From Ohtaekwangia sp. (GTDB lineage Bacteria > Bacteroidota > Bacteroidia > Cytophagales > Cyclobacteriaceae): a stretch of 64,000 nucleotides of DNA. Both the position numbers and the translations under genes were made by a program. How positions within the stretch are numbered: position 1 is the first letter of the stretch; each line of letters opens with the position of its first letter. The stretch spans positions 558,001 through 622,000 of the forward strand of contig JAJNPV010000037.1 of NCBI GenBank assembly GCA_021155195.1, given 5' to 3'. The notes beneath the pieces are model-generated. The model was not told the DNA's origin and searched no databases. It saw only the letters and a list, made by a program, of their open reading frames with translations. This document shows positions 33,675-41,688 of this stretch, one piece after another.

Positions 33675-34658
33675 TTGAAATTTATCAAAGAAGAAGTACG
33701 ATGGGGCATCATTGGTTGTGGTGATGTGTGTGAGGTTAAAAGCGGTCCTGCTTTTTCTAAAGTAAAGAACTCGCGCCTTGTGGCTGTGATGAGACGCGAT
33801 GAAGCAAAAGCAAAAGATTATGCACAGCGACATCAGGTTGGCAAGTTTTACACCGATGCCCAAAAGCTTATCAATGATCCTGAAGTAAACGCGATCTATA
33901 TTGCTACACCTCCTGCACAGCACGAGGAGTATGCAATAAAATCCATGCTTGCTGGTAAGCCAGTTTACATAGAAAAGCCATTGGCTCTAAATGCTGAGTC
34001 GTGTATTTCGATTCGGGAAACATCTTTGTCGCAGCAAATTCCGGCAACGGGTGCTTATTACAGAAGAGCCTTACCTTTATTCAATAAAGTAAAGTCACTT
34101 TTAGCTGAAAATAGAATCGGAACTGTAAAGCTTGTGTCACTTAACACTCTGCAGTCACCTACCAAAAACACAATCACAAAAACACCAGACAATTGGCGCG
34201 TTAACCCTGAGCTATCAGGTGGAGGCTTGTTTCATGATCTGGCTCCGCATCAGCTTGATTTAATGTATTGGTTTTTTGGAAAGCCAACTGAAATGAAGGG
34301 TCGATCTTTAAACCAGGATAAAATAAATAGCGCACCTGATGTTACGAGCTTCGAAGCCATGTTTAAAGATGTTTTTCTTCGCGGCATTTGGACTTTTAAT
34401 GTCCACGAAAGTGCTGTGGAAGATACCTGTGAGATTTTTGGTGACAAGGGAATGTTGAAGTTTCCATTTTTTACCGGAACCACACTTGAAATAAAAACTG
34501 AACTCGGCACTGAATTAATTGACTTTGTTAATCCGCTACACATTCAACAACCCATGATCGAAAAGGTAGTTAAGTATTTTCGAGGAGAGGGTGAAAATCC
34601 TTGTTCAATGGATGATGCACTTGTCTCCATGAGAATGCTCGACAGCACGATACAATAG
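33675..34658 (+). CDS. Cytoplasmic Gfo/Idh/MocA oxidoreductase
   Basis: 327 residues with no export signal. Translation most likely starts at TTG (33675): EEVRWGIIGCGDVCEVKSG begins right after it, and the first ATG falls inside the Rossmann fold. GxGxxx at 14-19, EKPLALNAES near 96-105, and GGGLFHDLAPHQLDLMYW near 178-195 (the catalytic His-containing motif) are all intact. As the only soluble family member in the cluster it may perform the reductive, cytoplasmic half of a keto-sugar cycle. Substrate unknown. Confidence 0.88.
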   Translation: MKFIKEEVRWGIIGCGDVCEVKSGPAFSKVKNSRLVAVMRRDEAKAKDYAQRHQVGKFYTDAQKLINDPEVNAIYIATPPAQHEEYAIKSMLAGKPVYIEKPLALNAESCISIRETSLSQQIPATGAYYRRALPLFNKVKSLLAENRIGTVKLVSLNTLQSPTKNTITKTPDNWRVNPELSGGGLFHDLAPHQLDLMYWFFGKPTEMKGRSLNQDKINSAPDVTSFEAMFKDVFLRGIWTFNVHESAVEDTCEIFGDKGMLKFPFFTGTTLEIKTELGTELIDFVNPLHIQQPMIEKVVKYFRGEGENPCSMDDALVSMRMLDSTIQ

Positions 34659-34784
34659 CTAAACGATCAGATCTTTTTTTTCTGAGACGACAACCTCTTC
34701 GATCGAATCGCCCTAAAATTCCAGGTACTAAATCTCGCTTTTTGATATTGAAAATCATGCTTTTTTAAATTTTGTCTAAATTTT

Positions 34785-34815
34785 TTTGCCTTCTGCAATC
34801 GTTTGCTAATATTTG
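34785..34815 (+). promoter_or_regulatory. Promoter of GntR regulator 1 with internal palindrome
   Basis: -33 TTTG (34785-34788), 18-bp spacer, -7 TAATATTTG (34807-34815; one base longer than TAnnTTTG). The spacer carries GCAATCGTTTGC (34795-34806), palindromic at ten of twelve positions with a central CG like LacI-family sites. The same 29 or so bases are repeated before regulator 2. Confidence 0.65.
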
Positions 34816-34839
34816 GTCAACCAATTAATTGGTCAACCA
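34814..34839 (+). promoter_or_regulatory. Tandem TGGTnnACCA operators of GntR regulator 1
   Basis: TGGTCAACCA occurs at 34814-34823 and 34830-34839, centre-to-centre 16 bp. TGGT/ACCA half-sites match FadR-subfamily operators (compare ExuR/UxuR-type TTGGTnnACCAA). They overlap the expected transcription start and end five bases before the regulator's ATG, so autorepression is likely. Confidence 0.75.
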
Positions 34840-34844
34840 GTTTT

Positions 34845-35549
34845 ATGAAAGAGGATTTTTTGACAAATTTTAGAGAAATAGTAATTGAAACCCCTGTTGA
34901 TATTATTATTCGACAGATTCGTGAACTTATATCTTCAGGGCAACTTAAGGCGGGAGATCGACTTCCTTCAGAACGAATACTAAGTGAAAGGTTTGGCGTG
35001 GGGCGTACCTATGTTCGTGATGCAATCAGAAAACTTGAATTTTATGGAATTTTAAAAACGCATCCTCAAAGCGGAACGGTCGTTTCTGGCTTGGGCATTA
35101 TAGCGTTGGAAGGTTTGATCACAGATGTTCTACAACTGAATGGAAATGATTTTAATTCTTTGGTTGAAACGCGTGTACTTCTGGAAACCAATTCGGCATA
35201 CTTTGCAGCAACAAGACGAACGGACGATGATTTAATGGGTATTAAAAAAGCACTTGCAGCCTATGAGTTGGCGGTTGTAGATGGGAGGCCCTCAATGGAA
35301 GAAGATCTTATGTTTCACCTGAAAATTGTTGAAGCTACCAAGAATTCTGTTTTAATGTCCTTAATGATGATTGTTACGCCAGACATATTATCATTCTTCA
35401 CCAAAAATAAAGTGTGCTCAGGCGACAAGCCTATTTCTGCTCTAAGAGAACACTATGAAATTGTTGAACATATTGAAAACCAGGATGCTGATAAGGCGAA
35501 GGCATCGATGCGAAACCATTTAGACGACTTACTTAACGTTCCAAACTAA
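34845..35549 (+). CDS. FadR-type GntR transcriptional regulator 1
   Basis: 234 residues from the ATG at 34845. N-terminal winged HTH (IIIRQIRELISSGQLKAGDR, LPSERILSERFGVGRTYVRDAI, GILKTHPQSGTVV) and C-terminal FCD effector domain from about 80 with FHLKIVEATKN and a late LREHYEIVEHIEN, giving the acidic and histidine ligands of a metal site. GntR/FadR proteins repress alginate genes in Zobellia (AusR), which fits the operon downstream of copy 2. About 85% identical by eye to regulator 2, with an identical recognition helix, so both should bind the same operators. Confidence 0.9.
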   Translation: MKEDFLTNFREIVIETPVDIIIRQIRELISSGQLKAGDRLPSERILSERFGVGRTYVRDAIRKLEFYGILKTHPQSGTVVSGLGIIALEGLITDVLQLNGNDFNSLVETRVLLETNSAYFAATRRTDDDLMGIKKALAAYELAVVDGRPSMEEDLMFHLKIVEATKNSVLMSLMMIVTPDILSFFTKNKVCSGDKPISALREHYEIVEHIENQDADKAKASMRNHLDDLLNVPN

Positions 35550-35590
35550 ACTTTGAAATTAAACGATGAAGAAAAGAAAAGAATAAAAAA

Positions 35591-35741
35591 AATGGATTAG
35601 CTCAGAGCTAATCCATTGGCAGGATTGACAAATCGGTTCCTCGCAAAAAGCTCCGGTAAGTCATTGGTCACATGCTATCTTCAAAGATAGTGGATTTAGA
35701 AAAAAATCCATAGTTCGCTCCTACTTACCTGCCCAAAGGAG
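35591..35741 (+). ncRNA. Conserved structured leader before susC (copy 1)
   Basis: Region between the regulator 1 stop and susC. Elements in order: hairpin AATGGATTAGC (35591-35601)/GCTAATCCATT (35607-35617); GGCAGG (35618-35623) able to pair with CCTGCC (35728-35733); conserved TTGAC, CGGTTCCTCGCAAAAAGCTC and CATTGGTCAC segments; hairpins CTATCT/AGATAG and GGATTT/AAATCC; and CTCC (35718-35721)/GGAG (35738-35741), which cannot form together with the long-range pairing without a pseudoknot. A near copy lies at 41507-41656. No known riboswitch class is recognised. The GGAG is 32 nt before the ATG, too far to be a Shine-Dalgarno. Confidence 0.6.
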
Positions 35742-35773
35742 TTAAAAAAATTACAAACACATTAAAACTAATT

Positions 35774-38700
35774 ATGAAGAATTATACTAACCAACAAAGG
35801 CGATTAGTAGCCACATTTTGGCAGGTTGTTCTTGTTGCGTTTATAACTATAAACGTGCAGGCTCAGAGTAAAGTAAAGGTGGAAGGAAAAGTTTCCATGG
35901 CTGATAATACAGGCCTTCCTGGAGTTTCTATACTAGTTAAGGGAACAACTGTTGGAACTGTTTCAGATGCTGAGGGCCGTTATGCTATCGAAGCTAACGC
36001 AAACGATTTCTTAGTCTTTTCATTTATTGGAATGGAGACCTCTGAAGTTGCAATTAACGGAAGAACTACCGTTGACTTTGTCATGAAGGAAGACGTACAA
36101 ACACTATCCGAGGTGGTTGTTATTGGGTATGGTACCGTTAAAAAGTCACACCTAACAGGTGCAGTTGCACAGGTTGGTGGCGCTGACGTTGCAGCTATTC
36201 AAGCAAATCGTGTTGATGACGCCTTAGCAGGAAAATTATCAGGCGTTATGATTCAAAATCAAAACGGAGAGCCGGGTGCAGATCCAAAGATCCAAATCAG
36301 GGCAGCCTCATCTGTTTCAGGTGCCTCAAATCCTCTAATAGTTGTGGATGGATATCCGATTTCTGGAAATTTAGCGACTGTTAACCCAAACGACATTGAA
36401 AGTTTGGAAGTACTAAAAGACGCTGCTTCTGCTGCTATTTATGGTTCCAGGGGAGCTAACGGAGTTATTTTGGTTACTACAAAAAAAGGTAAGCCAGGTA
36501 ATGCCAAAATTAGTTACAATGGCTACACAAGCTTCTCAAGTAAGTACGTAAAGGATATTGAGATGCTAAAGACAGCAAGAGAATGGGCTGATGAATTGGA
36601 AACAGGCATAGCCAATGGCAGTTATGACGTTTCTGAGGTTAACCCACAGCTATTGGATTACCGGATAAATGCTTATAAAAATGCGCCTGATGTTGTGAGT
36701 GTGGAAGATTGGCTCTTCCGAACTGGTAAAAGTACCAGCCATGATTTCAGCATGAGTGGAGGCTCGAAAGATGTAAGCGTCTATGGCTCACTTGGATATT
36801 TAAAAACCGATGGTATTGTAATCACGCAAGGTTTTGAAAGATATAACGGTCGCTTGAATGTCGATGCTAAATTGGGCGAGAAAATGAAGGCAGGATTAAA
36901 TATCAATGGATCCGTAGGGAAGAGGGACATTGTTGGTTGGGATATGAGGGATCTCTTGAGAGCGTATAGCATTAGTCCGATTTATCATACCGATGCTTCT
37001 ATTGCATTTGTTCAACAATTGGATGCTCAACGAGCGCAATTATCTGCTGCCGGAGTACCGGGTCTAACCAGAACATTTGATCAAGGTTATAGAGCAGGCA
37101 GTGCACCTTTTAATAATAGTATCTATACGTTAAAGCCGGGTATGACAGCACAAGATTGGCATTATGGTAGAGAGGGTAATGGTATTGGAGGAACTGGTGA
37201 TGCGGGACCTGCAACCAAACTTGATAATACAGATCTTTGGCAAAAAACGTACTTTACTAACTTTAGCTCATACCTTCAATACAGTATCCTAGATGGGTTG
37301 AATGTAAAAACGGTTCTGGGTGGAGAAATCTATGATACCCAAGACTTTTATTACCGAGGATTGGAGTCGGATGCTCAGGCACGCGGTGCTGAAACTAACC
37401 TGGATCAAACAGATACAAAAAGATCCTCATGGTTAAGTGAAACAACCCTTAATTATGCAAAAGTTATTGACAAGCATGATATATCTGCCGTGGCCGGAAT
37501 TGAATTTCAAAATCTCTATACCGAAGCGACTTCAGTAAATGCTATAAACGTACCCTTCGGCGATATTCAAAATTATGCCTTAATACTTCCTGCAAATATT
37601 ACGGTAACGGAGAGAGATGAGACAATCTCTAGAAGAAGCATTTTTGGAAGGATCAACTATGCGTATGATAATCGTTATATGATTTCGGCATCCCTTAGAA
37701 GAGACGGTGATTCCCGATTCGGGGCAAACAATCGATATCAGTCATTCCCATCGGTTTCTGTAGGATGGAATGTGCATAACGAATCCTTTTTCAACTCAGA
37801 CCTTCTTAGTAATTTAAAACTACGTTTCAGCACAGGGTCTTTAGGTACAACATCCTTTCTAGGGGCATATAGTTCATTGAGTCTTTTGAATCCCCGCACA
37901 ACTGCATTAGGAAGTGGGTACGTTATCCCGATTACTGTAGCAAACCCTGATTTAACTTGGCAGTCCACCACTTCGAACAACTATGGTGCGAATTTGGGTT
38001 TCCTGAATAACCGTTTCACATTGGGTGTTGATTACTATACATCCGATGTGAAAGACATGCTGATTAACCAAAGTGTTTCAGAAGTAGTAGGTGTACCTTC
38101 CGTTATTCTTAATCGCGGTGACGTGAGAAGTTCAGGAGTGGAGTTTGAACTAGGCACGGTGCTAATGGAAAAGAAAGGCGTCACTTGGAATGTCAGTGCC
38201 AATCTCTCAACAGTCAAAACAGAAATTACCAGTCTGGGTGATCTTGATGAACTACCCCGAGTAATTTACGGCCAAAGTGGTAGAGGTCCCTACTTTAGAA
38301 ATTACGTTGGTGGACAAATTGGAGAGATGTGGGCATTACAAACCATTGGGGCAGTTGAAACCAAATATATGGCAGATCCATCCAGAAATATTGGCCTCAC
38401 CAGCTCAGAATATTATGTCAAAGATCAGCAATCACCTGGTGAACCTGGCTATGGAGTAATTGATGGGACAAAAACAGTAGCAGAAGGTGGCGATTTAATA
38501 AAAGTAGGGCAAAATACACCCGATTTTTACTGGGGTTTGAATACTTCTGTTTCATATAAGGGTTTTGATCTAGCAATCCAATTACAGGGAGCCCAAGGTG
38601 GAGAAGTCTTTAACGTTGACCCGATTTACTATGGATCAGAATTTGGCGGAAGATTACGGGCAAGCTTTGATGTTAATAAAGATGGCTTTGCTGACCACAA

Positions 38701-39016
38701 TGGGACGCCTTATAAAACATCACAATTTCAGTTAGATGCACAGGTTCAAGATGCGTCATACTTGGCATTTAGAAACGTTACTATAGGGTATGCAATTAAA
38801 CCGAGTTGGGTGAATAAGGCAGGTATCAGTTCTGCAAGGATATATGTGGCAGCTACAAACTTGTTGTATTTGATGGGTAGTAATTACACCTCTTTTAATC
38901 CTGAAGGAGTTGAAACTACTAATCCAGGTTATGCTGGACCAACTACATATGGCGTGCAGGTAGGTGCGAGCCCGGTGGTGAGGAGTTTTACTGTGGGCTT
39001 AAATGTTAATTTTTAA
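35774..39016 (+). CDS. SusC-type TonB-dependent transporter 1
   Basis: 1080-residue outer-membrane oligosaccharide importer. Signal peptide (AFITINVQAQ), carboxypeptidase-like regulatory domain about 33-115 (VEGKVSMADNTGLPGVSILVKG), TonB box TLSEVVVIGYGT near 115-126, plug with DDALAGKLSGVMI and LIVVDGYPI, DIESLEVLKDAASAAIYGSRGANG near 215-238, then a barrel ending RSFTVGLNVNF with terminal Phe. No STN anti-sigma-signalling domain, so regulation is probably by the GntR protein. It partners the SusD encoded two bases downstream. Its first 125 residues nearly match SusC 2, then similarity falls. Confidence 0.95.
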   Translation: MKNYTNQQRRLVATFWQVVLVAFITINVQAQSKVKVEGKVSMADNTGLPGVSILVKGTTVGTVSDAEGRYAIEANANDFLVFSFIGMETSEVAINGRTTVDFVMKEDVQTLSEVVVIGYGTVKKSHLTGAVAQVGGADVAAIQANRVDDALAGKLSGVMIQNQNGEPGADPKIQIRAASSVSGASNPLIVVDGYPISGNLATVNPNDIESLEVLKDAASAAIYGSRGANGVILVTTKKGKPGNAKISYNGYTSFSSKYVKDIEMLKTAREWADELETGIANGSYDVSEVNPQLLDYRINAYKNAPDVVSVEDWLFRTGKSTSHDFSMSGGSKDVSVYGSLGYLKTDGIVITQGFERYNGRLNVDAKLGEKMKAGLNINGSVGKRDIVGWDMRDLLRAYSISPIYHTDASIAFVQQLDAQRAQLSAAGVPGLTRTFDQGYRAGSAPFNNSIYTLKPGMTAQDWHYGREGNGIGGTGDAGPATKLDNTDLWQKTYFTNFSSYLQYSILDGLNVKTVLGGEIYDTQDFYYRGLESDAQARGAETNLDQTDTKRSSWLSETTLNYAKVIDKHDISAVAGIEFQNLYTEATSVNAINVPFGDIQNYALILPANITVTERDETISRRSIFGRINYAYDNRYMISASLRRDGDSRFGANNRYQSFPSVSVGWNVHNESFFNSDLLSNLKLRFSTGSLGTTSFLGAYSSLSLLNPRTTALGSGYVIPITVANPDLTWQSTTSNNYGANLGFLNNRFTLGVDYYTSDVKDMLINQSVSEVVGVPSVILNRGDVRSSGVEFELGTVLMEKKGVTWNVSANLSTVKTEITSLGDLDELPRVIYGQSGRGPYFRNYVGGQIGEMWALQTIGAVETKYMADPSRNIGLTSSEYYVKDQQSPGEPGYGVIDGTKTVAEGGDLIKVGQNTPDFYWGLNTSVSYKGFDLAIQLQGAQGGEVFNVDPIYYGSEFGGRLRASFDVNKDGFADHNGTPYKTSQFQLDAQVQDASYLAFRNVTIGYAIKPSWVNKAGISSARIYVAATNLLYLMGSNYTSFNPEGVETTNPGYAGPTTYGVQVGASPVVRSFTVGLNVNF

Positions 39017-39018
39017 TT

Positions 39019-40362
39019 ATGAAAATGATGAAAAAGATAAATATAATTCTTGGATTGCTGTTGTTGATTACAGCATGTGATAATGATTTGGAGCAATTTC
39101 CGCCAAACATTGCCAGTTCAAGTTCTTTGACAGATTTTGGAGGGGTTTTGAACGGGGCGTATTATTACCAATTTGCATCAGTTACTCCAATGGCTGTAAT
39201 GGGTGACTTCAGGGCCGACAATGCGCACATGATCGAATCTCCTTATACTGAGTTTGATCAGTTCACTCCCAATTTAGTGGCAATGAATAATCAATTTTTT
39301 GGCCCTTTCTATTCGGCTTTATATAAGTCAATATTAAGTGCGAATAACGTAATTGAAAATTCAAAGGACGCTATTCAAGTTGGTGAGGCTAAGTTTGTAA
39401 GGGCATTGTCCTACTTCAAATTAGTGCTGGTTTTTGGTGATGTGCCGGTAAATTTATCTGCATCGCCAAGTCCTTCAGATCCATCTATTTTTAAAAGACA
39501 ACCAGCTTCTAGTGTCTATAATGATGTGATTATCCCAGACTTGAATGCTGCCATAGCTGCTTTGGGCACAGCAAGAGTGGCAGGTCGTGCGTCAAAGTAT
39601 GCAGCGCAAGGTTTATTAGGTAAAGTGTATATGCATATGCGCGATTTTGCTAAGGCCGAAACAAATCTTGCTGCAGTTGTTAATGGAGCTGCCGCTGCCG
39701 GCATTAGCTTGAAAAGTAATTTTGCTACAATTTTTGGTGCGACAAATGAAACAGGTAATACCGAAATGATATTTGTAACCAAAATATTAAGTTCCGTTGT
39801 TGATGAATATGGCTTTACTGAATTTTGGGGATGGTATGGTGGACTCGATACAAAATCTCTGCAGCCACTGGATGCCGATCTTGATGCTGCTTTCACTGCT
39901 ATGGAAACAGCTGATACGGGAGGTAAAACAGATTTAAGAAGAGCAGTCACTATTAATGCAGGAAAAACAGCCTCTCCTAAGTTTCCTCAAACGGGCGGTG
40001 CTGATCACGATTGGATAGAATTGAGATTTGCAGATGTACTCCTTTTATATGCGGAAGCATTGAATGAGAATGGCAAATCGGACGAAGCGCTTGTTCAATT
40101 GAATAAGGTACACACTCGGGCTGGATTAACTGCTCTGACTAATGCGGTGTTAAGTACTCAGGCTTTAGTTAGACAAGCCATTTATAATGAGAGAAGGTTA
40201 GAGTTAGCTTTTGAAGGCCATAGGTGGTTTGATTTAGTTAGAACAGGAACCGTAAACACTGAGATGGGACAAACGATAGATAGCAAGTATCATTTGTTTC
40301 CAATTCCGCTCTCAGAAATACTTGCAACAAACGGAGTGATTACTCAAAATGATGGCTATTAA
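39019..40362 (+). CDS. SusD/RagB-family surface lipoprotein 1
   Basis: 447 residues with lipoprotein signal (LLLLITAC, lipidated Cys20). TPR-rich SusD fold: ANNVIENSKDAIQVGEAKFVRALSYFKLVLVFGDVP near 110-145, RASKYAAQGLLGKVYMHMRDFAKAE near 190, DWIELRFADVLLLYAEALNENGK near 330 and a C-terminal NERRLELAFEGHRWFDLVRTG. It caps SusC 1 and captures glycan at the surface. No glycoside hydrolase or lyase is attached to this first SusCD pair, so its ligand is unknown, though the shared regulator suggests alginate- or uronate-containing oligosaccharides. Confidence 0.93.
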   Translation: MKMMKKINIILGLLLLITACDNDLEQFPPNIASSSSLTDFGGVLNGAYYYQFASVTPMAVMGDFRADNAHMIESPYTEFDQFTPNLVAMNNQFFGPFYSALYKSILSANNVIENSKDAIQVGEAKFVRALSYFKLVLVFGDVPVNLSASPSPSDPSIFKRQPASSVYNDVIIPDLNAAIAALGTARVAGRASKYAAQGLLGKVYMHMRDFAKAETNLAAVVNGAAAAGISLKSNFATIFGATNETGNTEMIFVTKILSSVVDEYGFTEFWGWYGGLDTKSLQPLDADLDAAFTAMETADTGGKTDLRRAVTINAGKTASPKFPQTGGADHDWIELRFADVLLLYAEALNENGKSDEALVQLNKVHTRAGLTALTNAVLSTQALVRQAIYNERRLELAFEGHRWFDLVRTGTVNTEMGQTIDSKYHLFPIPLSEILATNGVITQNDGY

Positions 40363-40390
40363 TAATTAGCCTTCAGTGAGTTGATTTATG

Positions 40391-40437
40391 AAGGATTTCA
40401 TTCAGGTCTTCGGATCCGGATGAAATCCTTTCTTTTT
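40391..40437 (+). terminator. Terminator after SusD 1
   Basis: AAGGATTTCAT (40391-40401) pairs perfectly with ATGAAATCCTT (40420-40430); the 18-nt loop contains its own TCCGGA palindrome. TCTTTTT follows. It separates cassette 1 from regulator 2. Confidence 0.8.
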
Positions 40438-40507
40438 AAGATAATTGTTCCAGTTGATGCCTAACCAGGAACGTTTAGTCCGACAAGCTTCGGGCGCTTA
40501 ATTTAAG

Positions 40508-40539
40508 GAAGACCTTACTATATGAAGACCTTACCATAT
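40508..40539. repeat. Tandem duplication of 16 bp
   Basis: GAAGACCTTACTATAT (40508-40523) is followed directly by GAAGACCTTACCATAT (40524-40539), one mismatch. No function is evident; probably a slippage duplication or a pair of binding sites. Confidence 0.6.
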
Positions 40540-40687
40540 ATTATAGAGTAGAAGGCAGAATAGATTAACTAATGGTTTAGTTCATATCTCTCTTGAAAAT
40601 TCGACTTTTTGGCCGTATAAATTCCTCGAGCCTGATCCCTTTTTTTCTCTCAAAATCATTCCTTTTTGATTTTTTATCAAAAAAGTC

Positions 40688-40718
40688 TTTGTCTTATGCA
40701 ATCGTTTGCTAATATTTG
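40688..40718 (+). promoter_or_regulatory. Promoter of GntR regulator 2 with internal palindrome
   Basis: Same layout as before regulator 1: -33 TTTG (40688-40691), 18-bp spacer, -7 TAATATTTG (40710-40718), spacer palindrome GCAATCGTTTGC (40698-40709). Flanking sequence has diverged, so the promoter has been selectively kept. Confidence 0.68.
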
Positions 40719-40742
40719 GTCAACCAAGTAACTGGTCGACCA
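40717..40742 (+). promoter_or_regulatory. Tandem TGGTnnACCA operators of GntR regulator 2
   Basis: TGGTCAACCA (40717-40726) and TGGTCGACCA (40733-40742, a perfect palindrome), again 16 bp apart centre to centre. The six-base spacer differs from copy 1 (AGTAAC against ATTAAT) while the sites are kept, supporting a protein-binding role. Confidence 0.78.
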
Positions 40743-40757
40743 GTTTATGAAAATAAT

Positions 40758-41483
40758 ATGAAAGTCGATTTTTTGACAAATTTTAAAGAAATAGTGGTTG
40801 AGACTCCTGCTGATATTATTATTAGGCAGATTCGTGAGCTTATTTCTTCTGGGCAGCTTAAAGCAGGAGATAGGCTTCCATCAGAGCGGATGATGAGTGA
40901 ACGGTTTGGTGTAGGGCGCACTTACGTTCGCGATGCAATCAGAAAACTTGAATTTTATGGAATATTAAAAACGCTTCCCCAAAGCGGAACAGTAGTTTCG
41001 GGGCTTGGTGTAACAGCATTGGAGGGATTAATTACAGATGTTCTTCAATTGAATGGAAGCGACTTTAAATCACTCGTAGAAACAAGAGTTGTTCTTGAAA
41101 TCAACTCAGCATTTTATGCGGCAACAAGACGCACGGAAGATGATCTGATTGGGATTAAAAAAGCACTTGCTGCGTATGAATCAGCTGCTCTAAACGGCAG
41201 ACCTTCTGTGGAGGAGGATCTCATGTTTCATCTGAAAATTGTTGAAGCAACTAAAAACTCAGTATTGATGTCATTAATGATGATTGTCACCCCAGACATA
41301 TTAACATTTTTTACTGAAAATAAAGTCTGCTCCGGTAACCGGCCCATATCAGCACTTAAGGAGCACCACGAAATTCTGAAGCATATTGAAAATGGAGATG
41401 CTGAGCAAGCTAAAGAATCTATGAAGGCTCATCTAGACGATATTTTAAAATTTTCAGAAACTTCAACTATTAAAAGCCAATGA
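40758..41483 (+). CDS. FadR-type GntR transcriptional regulator 2
   Basis: 241 residues from the ATG at 40758 (the upstream TTG frame lies within the operator). The winged HTH is almost identical to regulator 1 (FGVGRTYVRDAIRKLEFYGI), and the FCD domain keeps FHLKIVEATKNSVLMSLMMIV and LKEHHEILKHIEN. A C-terminal tail of about eight residues is extra. Placed directly before the alginate operon, it is the probable alginate-degradation repressor, comparable with AusR of Zobellia; the likely inducer is an alginate-derived uronate such as DEH or KDG, which is inference. Confidence 0.92.
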   Translation: MKVDFLTNFKEIVVETPADIIIRQIRELISSGQLKAGDRLPSERMMSERFGVGRTYVRDAIRKLEFYGILKTLPQSGTVVSGLGVTALEGLITDVLQLNGSDFKSLVETRVVLEINSAFYAATRRTEDDLIGIKKALAAYESAALNGRPSVEEDLMFHLKIVEATKNSVLMSLMMIVTPDILTFFTENKVCSGNRPISALKEHHEILKHIENGDAEQAKESMKAHLDDILKFSETSTIKSQ

Positions 41484-41506
41484 ATAGATTAAAGTGAAAA
41501 CAAAAA

Positions 41507-41656
41507 AATGTGTTAACTGAGAGCTAACACATTGGCAGGATTGACACTTCGGTTCCTCGCAAAAAGCTCCGAAAATGTCATTGGTCACTTGCTATCTTAA
41601 AAGATAGTGGATTTGAAGAAATCCATGGTTGACTCCCATTTCCCTGCCCAACGGAG
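41507..41656 (+). ncRNA. Conserved structured leader before susC (copy 2)
   Basis: Homologue of 35591-35741. Hairpin AATGTGTTAAC (41507-41517)/GCTAACACATT (41523-41533) keeps the fold of copy 1 through two paired substitutions (G-C to T-A and A-T to G-C). GGCAGG (41534-41539) and CCTGCC (41643-41648) are unchanged, as are hairpins CTATCT/AGATAG, GGATTT/AAATCC (loop shortened from six to four bases), and CTCC (41633-41636)/GGAG (41653-41656). The distance to the susC ATG, 32 nt, is also kept. Absence of a TAnnTTTG element inside suggests transcription from the regulator promoter. Confidence 0.62.
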
Positions 41657-41688
41657 TTTAAAAAATTACGAACACATTAAAACTAACT

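Larger units (their letters stand above)
40363..40757. other. 395-bp intergenic region between the two cassettes
   Basis: Contains the terminator (40391-40437), a tandem 16-bp repeat (40508-40539), about 120 bp in which I see no further feature, and the regulator 2 promoter and operators (40688-40742). A very short ATG frame at 40747 ends after four codons and is not counted as a gene. Confidence 0.6.

Noticed and set aside
33007..33923. Two long minus-strand open frames (about 180 and 126 codons) opposite Gfo/Idh/MocA genes
   Set aside because: They are antisense to strongly conserved enzyme motifs and have no recognisable domains.
35738..35741. GGAG as Shine-Dalgarno for susC 1 (and 41653-41656 for susC 2)
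   Set aside because: It is 32 nt from the ATG in both copies, too far for initiation, and Bacteroidota rely little on Shine-Dalgarno pairing.
39516..39950. 144-codon minus-strand open frame opposite SusD 1
   Set aside because: Alanine/serine-rich shadow of a well-conserved susD; no start context.
40747..40761. Micro-ORF (ATG AAA ATA ATA TGA) before regulator 2
   Set aside because: Only four codons, absent in the same form before regulator 1; chance in AT-rich DNA is enough explanation.
35600..41523. TPP riboswitch, because copy 2 of the leader reads CTGAGA
   Set aside because: The CTGAGA lies in the hairpin loop, is TCAGA in copy 1, and the other conserved thi-box segments are missing; no thiamin genes are nearby.
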